64,000 nucleotides of DNA from Boswellia sacra (Eukaryota; Streptophyta; Magnoliopsida; Sapindales; Burseraceae): assembly GCA_013180625.2 (NCBI GenBank), contig SNVD02010155.1, positions 372,001-436,000 on the forward strand. Reading direction: 5' to 3'. The position numbers were made by a program, and so were the translations under genes. Every line of letters begins with the position of its first letter. The stretch's first letter is position 1. The notes under the pieces are model-generated. The model did no database searches. It saw only the letters and a program-made list of their open reading frames with translations, and was not told the origin of the DNA. Positions 13,042 through 25,099 of the stretch are shown here, piece after piece.

Positions 13042-13291
13042 CTCCCCCTTGGATTCTACCACTTAAAATAATTGTATTTGACTTTACTAAGGAAAAACCC
13101 AGTGGGATAAAAAACCAAAATAAAGAAACACAATTATACAACAAATTATGAAGTGGTGTTAGACGTGTTTTACTGCCTCATTAAAAACCTTGTCGGGAAA
13201 ACCCAGTGGGACAAAACCCGATCGAAGGAAAAAAGAGTACAGTACACATGTGTCCACAATGCTCCCCCTGATTATGGCAGAAGATCTCTTG

Positions 13292-16200
13292 TCAAATTGA
13301 TTGCTTGTTGGGTCGCCGCATACCGATTTTGTATACTAGCTTCTCAAATGTTGATGTCGGTAAAGTTTTAGTGAACAAATCTGCAAGATTGTCATTTGAA
13401 CGTATCTGCTTCACATCGATCTTTTGACTTTCTTGAAGTTCATGCGTGTAGAAGAACTTCGGTGAAATGTGCTTTGTTCTGTCTCCTTTAATATATCCTC
13501 CTCAGACTTGAGCAATACATGCTGCATTATCTTCATATATGATTGTTGGAAGATTTATAGTAGGAGATAATTTACACGAATTCTGAATGTGTTGAATAAC
13601 AGAACGTAACCATATACACTCTCGGCTGGCCTCATGCAATGCAAGTATTTCAGAGTGGTTAGAAGAAGTAGCAACCAAACTCTGTTTAGTAGATCGCCAT
13701 GAAATTACGGTCCCATTATAAGTGAAAACATATCCAATTTGTGATCGAGCTTTATGAGGATCAGATAAATAACCGACATCAGCATATCCATCCAATCCAG
13801 GATTTTCAGAAGGCTCATATGGAAAAAATAATCCCAGATCAATAGTTCCCTAAAGATAACGAAAAATATGTTTGATCCCGTTCCAATGCCGTCTAGTGGG
13901 TGCAGAACTAAACCTTGCTAATAAATTAACTGCAAATGCAATATCAGGTCTAGTGCATTGCACTAAATACATTAATGCACCTATAGCGTTCAAATATGGT
14001 ACTTCAGGATCAAGTAACAGTTCGTCATCCTCTTTAGGACGGAATGGATCCTTTTTAGGATCAAGAGATCTAACAACCATTGGGGTACTCAATGGATGAG
14101 CCTTATCCATATTAAACCGTTTCAAAAGCTTTTCTGTATATGCTGATTGGTAAATAAATATACCGTCAGAGTTATGCTCGATCTGCAGGCCGAGACAATA
14201 TTTCGTTTTTCCTAAATCTTTCATTTCAAATTCTCTCATCAAATATTCAGCCGCATTTTGGATTTCTTCAGGGGTTCCAATTAAATTCATGTCATCAACA
14301 TATACTGCTATAATAGCAAAACCAGATTCTGATCTTTTTATAAACACACAAGGGCATATGGGATCATTAATGTACCCTTCTTTAATCAAGTATTCACTAA
14401 GACGATTGTACCACATTCTTCCAGATTGTTTCAATCCATATAAGGACCTCTGCAACTTAAGTGAATACATACTCCTTGGTTGTGTTTTAATTGCTTCAGG
14501 CAATTTAAATCCTTCAGGGAGTTTCATATATATATCAGAATCTAATTTACCATACAAGTAAGCAGTTACCACATCCATAAGGCGCATGTGAAGTTTTTCC
14601 GAGACTGCCAAACTGATCAAATATCTAAAAGTGATAATATCCATTACTGGAGCATAAGTTTCATCAAAATCAATACCCGGTCTCTGAGAAAAACCTTGAG
14701 CTACTATCCGGGCTTTATACCTAGCAATCTCATTATTCTCATTTCGTTTTCTAGTAAATACCCATTTATATCCAACGGGTTTGATATCTTTAGGCGTTTG
14801 GACTACAGGTCCAAAGACTTCACGTTTGGCCAAAGAAGATAATCCTGTTTGAATTGCTTCTTTCCATTTAGGCCAGTCATGCCTTTGTCTACATTCATCC
14901 ACTGTGTGTGGTTCAAAGTCATCATTCATAATATTAGTGGCTACTACAAATGAAAATACATCGTCAATGACAATTTCATCACGTTTCCACATTTCTCTAG
15001 TATAAGCATAATTAATAGAAATTTCCTCATTTTTAAATTCAGCTGTCACTTCAGGAACATGTATTTCATCAACAACTTGTGCCTTTTCAGTGGCAGGTGT
15101 CTCCTTAGGAACATTTGTCATTTCAGGAGACAAATCAGAGAATGTGGATCCTTTAGCTCGATCATCATTTATATCAGGACCATTATTAATCAATTTTCTT
15201 TTTCGAGGGATAGCATCTTTTGATCCAAGGGGTCTGCCACGCTTCTGGCGTGCAACAGTTTGATTATTTATTGTTGCTTTAGGGGTTTGCCCAACAGGAA
15301 TCTCAATTCGAGCCGGTGTATTTGCAGCATGTATATGTGACTTTGTTATCTTGGCTGCATCAGTAAATGCATCTGGCATCTGATTAGCGATAGTCTGAAG
15401 ATATATCATCCTTTGCACTTCATTTTCACATTGAGATGTGCGAGGATCAAGATGAGACACTGTTTTCACATTCCAAGAAAGTTCTGGATTTCTTTCAGGA
15501 GGCACATGCCCAACTTCGAGAGGCATTTTCTTTTTTCTTAAAGGCGGAAAAACTGTCTCATCAAAATGACAGTCTGCAAATCGTAAAGTAAAAATATCAC
15601 CCGTCATGGGTTCCAAATATCTGATAATAGATGGAGAATTGTAACCTACATATATCCCCAACTGGCGTTGAGGCCCCATTTTTGTCCACTTCGGGGGAGC
15701 AATGGGGACTTGTACGGCACAACCGAAAATTCTTAGATGGGATACATTGGGTTGTTGGCCAAGTACAAGTTGTATTGGTGAATATTCATGATAAGCAGTG
15801 GGCCTTAATCTGATCAATGATGCAGCATGTAAAATAGCATGGCCCCAGACAGAGGTTGACAACTGTGTTTTCAATAATAAAGTTCGTGCAGTTATCTGCA
15901 TTCGCTTTATAAGTGATTCTGCCAAACCATTTTGGGTATGAACATATGGGACAGGATGCTCAATATCAATTCCAACAGACATACAATAATCATCAAAAAC
16001 TTTTGATGTAAACTCACCAGCATTATCCAAACGTATGGACCTAATAGGATAATCTGAAAAATGTGTCCGTAATTTTATAATTTGAGCAAGTAGCTTTGCA
16101 AATGCAATATTTCTAGTTGATAACAAACATACATGAGACCACCGTGCAGAAGCATCAATTAGAACCATAAAATAGCGAAAAGGTCCACTCGGTGGATGAA

Positions 16201-16891
16201 TAGGTCCACATATATCCCCCTGGATTCTTTGTAAAAATGATGGGGATTCTTGACCAATCTTAGAGAGAGATGGTCTAACAATTAATTTTCCTTGCGAACA
16301 AGCGGTACAAGTAGTTTCATTGGACAGAAGAATTTTCTGACTCTTTAGTGGGTGTCCATTTGTATTCTCAACAATTCTACGCATCATTGATGATCCTGGG
16401 TGACCAAGACGGTCATGCCATAACATAAAAGTCTTAGGATAATTAAACTTCTGTTTCATAATTGCGTATGTTTGAATGGACCTTATATATGTATAATATA
16501 ACCCAAAAGAGAAAGCTTCAAGCTTCTCTAATATTAACTTCTGTCCCGAGACATTTGAGGTAATACAAAGGAATTCAATATTATTTTCACAACATGTCTC
16601 AATATGATATCCATTATGTCTTATATCTTTGAAACTGAGCAAATTTCTTCTGGATTTGCTTGAATATAAGGCATCATTAATATTCAACTTAGTACCATTT
16701 TTCAGCATTATTGTGGCTCTTCCAGAGCCCTCAATCATATTTACGGACCCTGATATAGTGTTAATCTTTACTTCCAAAAAGGTTAAATTTATGAAATATT
16801 TTTTATCTTTAAGAATTGTATGTGTGGTTGCACTATCAACTAGGCATAGATTTCCATCATTTTTAGGCAAAGATAAAGTCTTGATGTCCAT
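13292..16891 (-). pseudogene. copia element 1 Pol (protease-integrase-RT-RNase H), two stops
   Basis: The minus-strand frame opens at 16891 and encodes Pol: protease motif VDSATT, the pre-integrase zinc finger, integrase with a D-D-35-E spacing (DNAGEF...NGLAE), reverse transcriptase with YVDD (codons at 14291-14296), and RNase H. The frame is uninterrupted for 1013 codons to a TAG after FRYL at 13850-13852. It then continues in the same frame past a TGA at 13502-13504 to a natural stop at 13292. Both breaks fall in RNase H. The first is at a position where related copia proteins have Gln (CAG to TAG); the second fits CGA to TGA. Pol begins 171 nt after the Gag stop. Confidence 0.9.
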
Positions 16892-17062
16892 TCCCTTTCA
16901 TTACAAAAGTTTACATTAGATATGATTTTATGCTAAACAAAAGCATATCAAGACTATTTATAAAGAAAGTACATAAAAGATAGATCAAAACACAAAAAAA
17001 AAAAAAAAATTAAAATAGGACATCATTACAAAATATAACAAAAGCGAGAAAGTAATAGTTAT

Positions 17063-18070
17063 TCAGTTGGCTGGGGCATTTTCAGTAATCATTATCTGGC
17101 CAATAGCTTCATCTGAACTAGGAAAGAAATCTGAGATATCAAAATCAGTGTCACCCACTGGGTCATCTATATAATTTGTCTCAACATTCTTTTCCTTATT
17201 CTTTATGGAAGCCTGATACAGATCCACTAAATGCTTTGGTGTACGGCAAGTACGTGACCAATGGCCCTTTGCGCCACATCTGTAGCAAGTACTTTCATTG
17301 CTTCTTTGTGGTTTGAGTTGATGAACCTTTTCTTTGTCATATGTCGAGTCATTTTTGTTCCACTTCTGGTGGTTTGATTTAAATTTCTTGAAATTTTCAC
17401 CTCTAGGTTGGAACATTTTTCTTCCAAAACCACGACCACTCTTGCCACCTCGTTTATTAAATGACATAGCATTCACTTCAGGAAACGCTGTAGATCCAGT
17501 GGGACGTAATTGATGATTTTTCAATAGGATTTCATTGTTTTGCTCAGCAACCAAAAGACATGATATCAACTCAGTGTATTTCTTAAATTTGCGCTCTCGA
17601 TATTGTTGCATCAGGATCATGTTGGAGGGATGAAATGTAGATAGTGTTTTCTCTAACATCTCCTCTTCAGTAATAGTTTGCCCACAGTACCTCAATTGAG
17701 ATACAATTCTGAACATGGCTGAGTTATATTCGCTTATTGTTTTGAAATCTTGAAGTCTCAAATTCTGCCATTGGAATCGGGCCTTTGGCAATATTATTGT
17801 TCTTTGCTGATCAAATCTTTCTTTCAAATTGTTCCAAAGAGCTAATGGATTAGTTATAGTTGTATATTCGGATTTTAGGCCTTTACTTAAATGATGACGC
17901 AATAATATCATGGCCTTAGACTGATCCTGCAGGGATGCAGTATTTTCATTTGTTATGGTGTGTCCGATGCCCATGGAATTCAAGTGAAGTACAACATCAT
18001 CAGCCCAATCTGAATAATTGTCTCCATTATGCAACAATGGCTCAAACACCAATTTTTCAAAATTTGCCAT
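17063..18070 (-). CDS. copia element 1 Gag
   Basis: Intact 335-residue capsid/nucleocapsid protein. The first two thirds resemble the retrotransposon gag UBN2-type capsid domain (NGDNYSDWADDV near the start; WNNLKERFDQQ near residue 80-90). A basic Gly/Arg/Lys-rich segment leads to a CCHC zinc knuckle, CYRCGAKGHWSRTC, encoded at 17246-17287, which binds RNA. The C-terminal tail is acidic. Start ATG at 18068-18070. It is separated from Pol by about 170 nt that includes a long A run on the + strand at 16993-17009, so Pol expression would need re-initiation, a spliced RNA or frameshifting; this cannot be decided here. Confidence 0.88.
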   Translation of the reverse strand: MANFEKLVFEPLLHNGDNYSDWADDVVLHLNSMGIGHTITNENTASLQDQSKAMILLRHHLSKGLKSEYTTITNPLALWNNLKERFDQQRTIILPKARFQWQNLRLQDFKTISEYNSAMFRIVSQLRYCGQTITEEEMLEKTLSTFHPSNMILMQQYRERKFKKYTELISCLLVAEQNNEILLKNHQLRPTGSTAFPEVNAMSFNKRGGKSGRGFGRKMFQPRGENFKKFKSNHQKWNKNDSTYDKEKVHQLKPQRSNESTCYRCGAKGHWSRTCRTPKHLVDLYQASIKNKEKNVETNYIDDPVGDTDFDISDFFPSSDEAIGQIMITENAPAN

Positions 18071-18523
18071 TATCTAATCAAAATGAACAAATTTAATCAT
18101 TAGGAATTAGAACTTCAGGTTCTGAGTTGGATTAATATTGATAGTTTAAATAATAACACAAGTAATGTAAATTAATTGTCAAAAGACTTAGAGTCACGAC
18201 CAAATGAATTTAGGCCAGAAAACTTTAAGTCGCAGCTATAAACAAATAAATTTGAAACATAAATGATGACACAAATAATACAACAAGAATATGAACATAA
18301 TAAAGTAAGATGGATAATAAGATGATTTTAATATTATAAAACTAGCCTTATTTTCTGATGTGGAAGATCCAATATAATGGCAACCACAGAGCATACTCAT
18401 AAGGTAGTTAACATTTATTTAATATTAACAAGAACAAATTAAGAAAAATTGATCGAATAATAATTGAAAGAATATGGTAAGATAAACAACATACCTTTGG
18501 AAAAATAATTCGTGCTGATAACG

Positions 18524-18951
18524 TTTTATAAGTTAAGTGAATAAAAGTATGGATTGGTATAAGTGGTATAATGAAGGTTACTTATATGTAATATAAGTAA
18601 CAAAAGGAGGTGAAGGAAATGTGAATTACTCCTAGAATGCAAAGCAAAATAATGGTAGAAATAAAGAAAGAAGAAAGAAGGAGAAATGAGAGGATTTCCT
18701 TGTTCTATTATTCTTCATCCCACATTACAAGTGTTTGATGCCTATTTATATAGGTGTATGGCTTCCTATTTGCATAAATAAAATAATTGTGCTTAAAATA
18801 AAATAATTTAAATATGACACATATTTAAGTGATAACTCTACTTACAAGCAAGTGGTGACTCCACTTACAAGCAAGTGGTAACTCCACTAATATGCAAGTG
18901 GTAACTCCACTAATATGCAAATGGTAGTAAATCCACTCACATTTTATAACA
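18524..18951 (-). repeat. 5' LTR of copia element 1
   Basis: 428 bp, upstream LTR in the element's sense. It carries one more copy of the 23-bp internal unit than the other LTR, which accounts exactly for the 23-bp length difference. Apart from that only about six to eight substitutions are visible by eye, near 2%. Confidence 0.93.
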
Positions 18952-18956
18952 TCTTA

Positions 18957-19600
18957 TACATTGTTAGGATGGGTAAAACTTATTTCGTAAATGAACTTTG
19001 GGGATGGAAAATACTGCTATTACCTTATCAATCTTGATAACAACAAAATAATTAATGAATTAAACATGCTTTCATAAAACTGAAGTAAATTTCTAACATG
19101 TAAAAGTATATTTACTCTTGTTTGAATATAGACTTTTAACTTGTACGGGAGACAAGTATGTACAACATACACGAAATATTTATATTCAGATCTACATATA
19201 AGATATCATATAATTATTATGTTTATTGTTACAATGAATTATTTGTTTAGGAACTACATAATTGACAATAAGCAACAAATCCCTTAAAACAAAAGTGGAT
19301 CAAAACTTTCATTTCACACGTCACTTAACATGTACTTTCATCGAGACATGTGAATCAAATATATATATATTTTTCTTATTAATGTTGTGGGAGTTTAAAT
19401 CTTCGACCACTTGGTTAATTTGGTTTTGATACCAAATTAACAAATTATTTTAGCTAAAAACTTAAGTTCGTTGGGTGAGGTTCAACATTAATATTTTATC
19501 CTTAATAATATGAGATTGATCTATTTTAAATTTTTGAATGCTGTATACGTGTCATATATTAACTCTTTGTCCAATATCAATTGCATCAAAGTCTAAACTC
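18957..19600. other. spacer between two copia elements
   Basis: AT-rich host sequence without a gene. It holds only short ORF-free text and T/A runs. Its edges are the target duplications of element 1 (TCTTA) and element 2 (AACTA). Confidence 0.6.
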
Positions 19601-19605
19601 AACTA

Positions 19606-19963
19606 TGATGAGCTCATGCATGATGCATGAGCCTTCCAGAATCCCTCCCATGTGATTAAATTAATAGTCAAGGTTAGACACCTTTATTGGAGGTAAGTCA
19701 ATGGTAGGTGGCCAACCCTTTGAAATTATATGCAGAATTTTTCCTATAAATATGGGACGAATTCTGCCTTGATAATGCATTAGAGAGATTCTAGAGAGAG
19801 TCCAGGTTCCAGAACCAGAGAGTTCTGAGTATTAGAGAGCCTTGTTGAGCTCCAGGATTAATTTAGGGGAGTTTTTGTGTAATTCTTGTACATTAATTTT
19901 CTCTGTTAATACAAGTTAATTTTCTCCTAAATTCTGTTCAGGGTTTGCATTGCATCCCCAATA
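19606..19963 (+). repeat. 5' LTR of copia element 2
   Basis: 358 bp. It contains a promoter-like CCTATAAATATGGG about 145 bp into the LTR, shared with the 3' LTR. It is 10 bp longer than the other LTR because of a small duplication of GATGCATGAG near its start. Confidence 0.93.
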
Positions 19964-19965
19964 AG

Positions 19966-19978
19966 TGGTATCAGAGCC
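19966..19978 (+). other. primer-binding site of copia element 2
   Basis: TGGTATCAGAGCC, complementary to the 3' end of plant initiator tRNA-Met. It starts two bases after the 5' LTR. Confidence 0.9.
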
Positions 19979-20705
19979 TCGTTGAGCTCCTGGAACGTCA
20001 GAACAAAGAGAGAAAATCCAGAGAAAATTCGTCCCCTATTTCTGGAAAATTTCGATTTTTCAGAAAGTGTTCGAATTTCGAATTTGAAGTGCTCTGTGTG
20101 TTCGTGACGTCGTGCTGATCATTCTGCAATTTTTCGGCGATCAATCCGACGTCCAGAGAAGCCGCACAAGCCGCCTGCCTGCAGTGCGAGTGGGCTTCAC
20201 TCGCCTCACGCGCTGCACGCGCGTCTCAAGGAAGAAGACGACTCACGTCAGCGTACTTTTTGCCACGTCAGCACGTCCACATCATCAGACACATGTCGCC
20301 ACGTCAGAGCCACGTCATCACAGTGGACCCCATCAGCCACATCAGCAAATCTTCAAAAAATTACATTTTGATCCCTGTATTTTCAGGTAATTACATTTTG
20401 ACCCCTGAATTTTTGAAATTTGCATTTCAGTCCTTATGAAATATCAGTTTGGCCCCTGTAGTTATGGTGACTGACATTATGCCCCCTTAGTTTCTGAGAT
20501 TTCAGTTTAGCCTTTAAGAAATTTCAGTTTAGCCCTTAAGAAATTTCAGTTTAGTCCTTAAGGTTTCCAAGCTTAGTATTTATTGTATAAAAAGAATTTC
20601 TGAGCCCCGGAAGAGGCTATTCCATCATTTTTTACCGTTCCGGATGTAATGGTGGGCTCGGATTTTTAAAATTCAATTCCCATTTTAGTGAATTAATTAT
20701 TCTAA

Positions 20706-23700
20706 AATGGAAGAATCATCCGGAGCCATGATAAAAATTGACTGCTACCAATTACACACTATGGAGGCCCAGGATGGAGGATCTCCTTAGTTGTAAGGAT
20801 CTATATGACCCTATAGAATTTGAAGGGCAGAGACCTGAGACAGAAAAAGAGGCAGAGTGGAAGAAAATTAACAGAAAATGCATCGGTCAGATCAGACAAT
20901 GGATCGATCATAGTGTCTTCCATCATGTAGCCAAAGAAACAGATGCATATACTCTATGAAAAAAATTAGAGAGTATGTATCAAGTCAAGTCAGCACGGAA
21001 CAAAGCCATCCTGATGAGACGGCTTGTAAACTTGAAGTTGCGGAGCGGAACTCCTGTAGCAGAACATACAAGTGAGTTCCAGAACTTGGTGAATCAGTTG
21101 ACAACAGTCGAGTTACAGCTTGGAGACGAAGAACAAGCATTTCTACTTCTCAGTTCCCTTCCAGATTCATGGGAGACGTTAGTGGTCTCCATCAGTAATT
21201 CAGCACCCGGAGGCAAACTTACCTTATCAATGGTTAATGATGCCTTGATGAACGAGGAGGCAAGAAGAAAAGATACAAGCGCCAGTCAAGATGAAGCCTA
21301 CATCATGGAGAATCGAGGAAGACAGTCTCGAGGTGAAGACTGGAGAAGAGGTAGAAGTAAAAGCAGAGGCAGATCGACAAATAGAAGGGGCAGATCAACA
21401 GATGGGCGGAGACCCACCTACAAATGCTATCACTGTGGCAAAGAGGGTCACATGAAGAAAAATTGTCGCAGTCTTCAGAAGCAGAACCAGGAGAGTTCAC
21501 AAGCACAAAGTAGCGACGAGCCACGAGTTACAGTGGTAGAAGATGTGACCATCTGTGCAGAAGAGACGTGCTTCCACACAGCAGACCAAGGAGTAGAATG
21601 GGTAATTGACACAGCAGCTTCCTGCCATGTCACTCCTTGTAGAGAAATCTTCACCACGTACAAAGCAGGAGACTTTGGGATAGTGAAGATGGGAAACAAT
21701 AGCACCGCTAAAATTATGGGAATTGGTGATATTCAATTCCAAACGAACGTCGGATGCAAAATAACCTTGAAGGACGTTCGTCATGTGCCAGATCTTCGAC
21801 TCAACTTGCTTTCGGTAAAAGCCTTTGATCAGCAAGGCTATGAGAGCTGCTTCACCAATGGTACATGGAAGATGTTGAAGGGGGTAATGGTGGTTGCTCG
21901 AGGTAAATTATGTGATAATCTTTACAGGACTCATGTAAAGATAAACGGAGAGAGCCTTCATGTAGCAGAGCATATGGTACCTCTGGATTTGTGGCATAAA
22001 AGGCTCGGTCACATGGGTGAAAAGGGTTTATCAACCCTTCAGAAAAAGAAGCTGATCACTGTTTCCAAGGATGCAGCGTCACATCCTTGCGACTATTATT
22101 TGTATGGGAAACAACGGAGGGTGTCATTCAACTCCTCATCAGTGAAGAAATCAAAGTTGTTGGAGCTAGTACACAGTGATGTATGCGGACCTCTCGAAGT
22201 GGAAAGTCTAGGCGGTAAAAGGTATTTCTTGACCTTTATTGATGATGCATCTCGGAAAGTGTGGGTGTATTTTCTCAGGATGAAGGATGAAGTTCTGGAG
22301 AAGTTCAAGGAGTTTCACGCCATGGTAGAACGTGAAACGGGTAAAAAGTTAAAATGCTTTTGCTCAGATAACGGAGGCGAGTATACCTCCAGAGAGTTCA
22401 ATGCTTACTGTCGGAGATATGGCATTCGACATGAAAGAACAGTCCCATGCACACCACAGCACAATGGAGTGGTCGAGAGGATGAATCGAACCATCATGGA
22501 GCGAGTCAGAAGCATGCTCAGATTGGCTAAGTTACCCAAGCCATTCTGGGGGGAGGCAGTTCGCACCGCCTGTTACTTAATCAACAGAGCACCATCGGTG
22601 CCACTGAATTTCGAGATTCCAGAAAAGGTATGGTCTAATAAAAAGCCCTCCTATAATCATTTGAAAGTGTTTGGTTGTTTAGCCTTCGTACATGTATCCA
22701 AGGAGCTCAGACAGAAGCTCGATGCAAGAACTGTTCCATGTATCTTCATCGGTTATGGAGATGAAGAATTCGGATACAGATTATGGGATCCCAAAGAAAA
22801 GAAAGTCATCTGGAGTAGAGATGTCGTATTTCACGAAGACCAAACATATGAAGACGCTGAAAAGACAACAATATCTAAAAATCCCACTACCAGTGCCCCA
22901 GATATTGTTGCAGATTCAACACCAAATGCTACAGGAAATGATAAGGTACCAGAAGAAATTCCAGAAGCAGATCAGGAGGATGAAAATGAAGAGATTGCTG
23001 AGCCAGGGGAGCCACAATCACCTATAGAAGCTGCTATACCTCCTGGAAATGAAGAACCTCAGCTACGACGATCTGAGCGAGGTCGGATTCCGTCGAGGAG
23101 ATATCCGAAATCAGAGTACACACTACTTACTGATGAGGGGGAGCCAGAAAGCTTCCATGAAGCTTTATCTCATCCAGACAAAGAACGATGGCTGCATGCA
23201 ATGCGAGATGAGAAGAATTCTCTAGAGAAGAATAAAACCTATGAACTGGTTGAGCTCCCAGATGGAAAGAAGGCACTGAAGAACAAATGGGTATTCAAGC
23301 TCAAGAAAGATGGAACAGGGAAGGTGATGAAGCACAAAGCCCGATTGGTGGTAAAAGGATTTCTTCAGAAGAAAGGAATTGACTTTGACGAGATTTTTTC
23401 ATCGGTAGTAAAAATGTCCTCAATCCACGTCATCCTCGGATTGACCGCAAGTCTTGATTTGGAGTTTGAACAGATGGATGTGAAGACAGCATTTCTTCAT
23501 GGAGACTTGCATGAAGAAATCTACATGGAGCAGCCAGAAGGATTCGAGGTTCAAGAAAAAGAACACCTCGTGTGCAAGCTCAAAAAGAGCTTGTATGGCC
23601 TCAAACAAGCACCAAGGCAATGGTACAAGAAGTTTGACTCCTTCATGGTGAGTCATGGGTACAAAAGAACCGCTGCAGACCAGTGTGTCTACTTTCAGAA

Positions 23701-24700
23701 ACTTCCAGGTGGAGACTTTGTTGCACTCATGTTATATGTGGACGACATGTTGATCGTCGGGAAGGATGCAACAAAAATAAAGCAGCTGAAGAAGGAACTT
23801 TCAAAAACATTCGATATGAAGGACTTGGGACCAGCTCAGCAAATCTTGGGGATGCACATTCGTCAAGACAGGAAACAGAAGAAATTATGGCTGTCTCAGG
23901 AGAAATATGTTGAACGGGTGATTCAAAGGTTCAACATGGATGGTGCTAAGCCAGTTAGTGTACCACTGGCTAATCATTTCAAGCTGAGCAAGAGATCATG
24001 TCCCTCATCCAAGAAAGAGATAGAGGACATGGCATCGGTGCCCTATTCTTCTGCTGTAGGAAGTTTGATGTATACCATGGTGTGTACAAGGCCAGATATT
24101 GCTCATGCTGTAGGAGTCATGAGCAGATTTCTTTCCAACACAGGGAAAGAACATTGGGAGGCAGTCAAGTGGATTCTCAGATACCTAAAAGGTACCTCGA
24201 AGATATGCTTGTGTTACGGGGGAGTTGATCCAATCTTGGAAGGCTATACAGATTCAGATATGACCGGAGATCCTGACAGTAGGAAATCTACATCAGGTTT
24301 TGTTTACACTTTTGCAGGGGGAGCTGTGTCATGGCAGTCAAGACTACAGAAGTGTGTTGCACTATCCACGACAGAGGCAGAATACATTGCTGCAGTGGAA
24401 GCTGGAAAAGAAATGTTGTGGTTGAAGCGGTTTCTCCAAGAACTTGGGATTGAGCAAAAGGAGTATAAAGTACATTGTGACAGTCAAAGTGCTCTGGATT
24501 TGAGCAAGAATTCAGTGTACCATTCTCGAATGAAGCATATCGACATTCGCTATCATTGGATACGCGAGGCGATGGACAAGCAACTGTTGAAACTAGTGAA
24601 GATCCATACTAAAGAGAATCCAGCCGACATGTTAACAAAAGTGGTCACCAGAGACAAGCTGGAACTATGCAGAGACATAGTTGGATTAGAAGCTGTCTAA
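20706..24700 (+). pseudogene. copia element 2 Gag-Pol polyprotein, slightly broken
   Basis: A single Gag-Pol frame with two early defects. The likely start at 20706 is out of frame with the rest because of one extra base in the A run near 20730-20734. TGA at 20957-20959 replaces the Trp expected before KKLESMY. From 20960 the frame is open for over 1240 codons: zinc knuckle CYHCGKEGHMKKNC (21425-21466), protease Asp codon at 21608 in IDTAAS, integrase catalytic codons Asp 22178, Asp 22367 and Glu 22475 (D-D-35-E), reverse transcriptase with YVDD (Asp codons 23741-23746), and RNase H to 24700. The pre-integrase zinc finger has lost a Cys: CDYY at 22088-22099 where CxxC is expected. Not autonomous as it stands. 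Confidence 0.92.
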
Positions 24701-24746
24701 CTACTTTTGTTGTTTCTCCCTTTCACATGGGATGGAGGGGGAGAAT

Positions 24747-25094
24747 TGATGAGCTCATGCATCCTTCCAAAATCCCTCCCATGTGATTAAATTAATAGTC
24801 AAGTTTAGGCACCTCCATTGGAGGTAAGTCAATGGTAGGTGGCCAACCCTTTGAAATTGTATGCAGAATTTTTCCTATAAATATGGGACGAATTCTGCCT
24901 TGATAATGCATTAGAGAGATTCCAGAGAGAGTCCAGGTTCCAGAACCAGAGAGTTCTGAGTATTAGAGAGCCTTGTTGAGCTCCAGGATTAATTTAGGGG
25001 AGTTTTTGTGTAATTCTTGTACATTAATTTTCTCTGTTAATACAAGTTAATTTTCTCCCAAATTCTGTTCAGAGTTTGCATTGCATCCCCAACA
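24747..25094 (+). repeat. 3' LTR of copia element 2
   Basis: 348 bp, preceded by the purine-rich tract GATGGAGGGGGAGAAT. It ends CCCCAACA and is followed by the AACTA target duplication. Confidence 0.93.
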
Positions 25095-25099
25095 AACTA

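Larger units (their letters stand above)
12637..18951 (-). mobile_element. Ty1/copia LTR retrotransposon, element 1
   Basis: A complete element of 6315 bp on the minus strand, flanked by the 5-bp target duplication TCTTA (12632-12636 and 18952-18956). The LTRs begin TGTTATAAAATG in the element's own sense. A polypurine tract AAGGGGGAG (13042-13050) abuts the 3' LTR (left end). The presumed primer-binding region beside the 5' LTR reads TTATCAGCACGA, which is not the usual TGGTATCAGAGC. Gag and Pol are separate ORFs. Domain order protease, integrase, reverse transcriptase, RNase H defines Ty1/copia. The LTRs differ at only a handful of sites plus one 23-bp repeat unit, so the insertion is fairly young. 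Confidence 0.95.
19606..25094 (+). mobile_element. Ty1/copia LTR retrotransposon, element 2 (Tork/Tnt1-like)
   Basis: Complete 5489-bp element on the + strand with 5-bp target duplication AACTA (19601-19605 and 25095-25099). It has LTRs starting TGATGAGCTC and ending CCCCAACA (CCCCAATA in the left copy), a primer-binding site for initiator tRNA-Met (19966-19978), one long Gag-Pol frame, and a purine tract at 24734-24746. The RNase H and RT text (TRPDIAHAVG...GKEHWEAVKW) resembles the Tork/Tnt1 lineage. LTRs differ at about 10 of 348 sites plus a 10-bp indel. It lies in opposite orientation to element 1, which is 650 bp away. Confidence 0.95.

Noticed and set aside
13261..13275. Second purine tract (complement of GCTCCCCCTG) as an alternative LTR boundary in element 1
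   Set aside because: The LTR pair and TCTTA duplication fix the boundary at 13041/13042; this one lies just after the Pol stop and inside the element.
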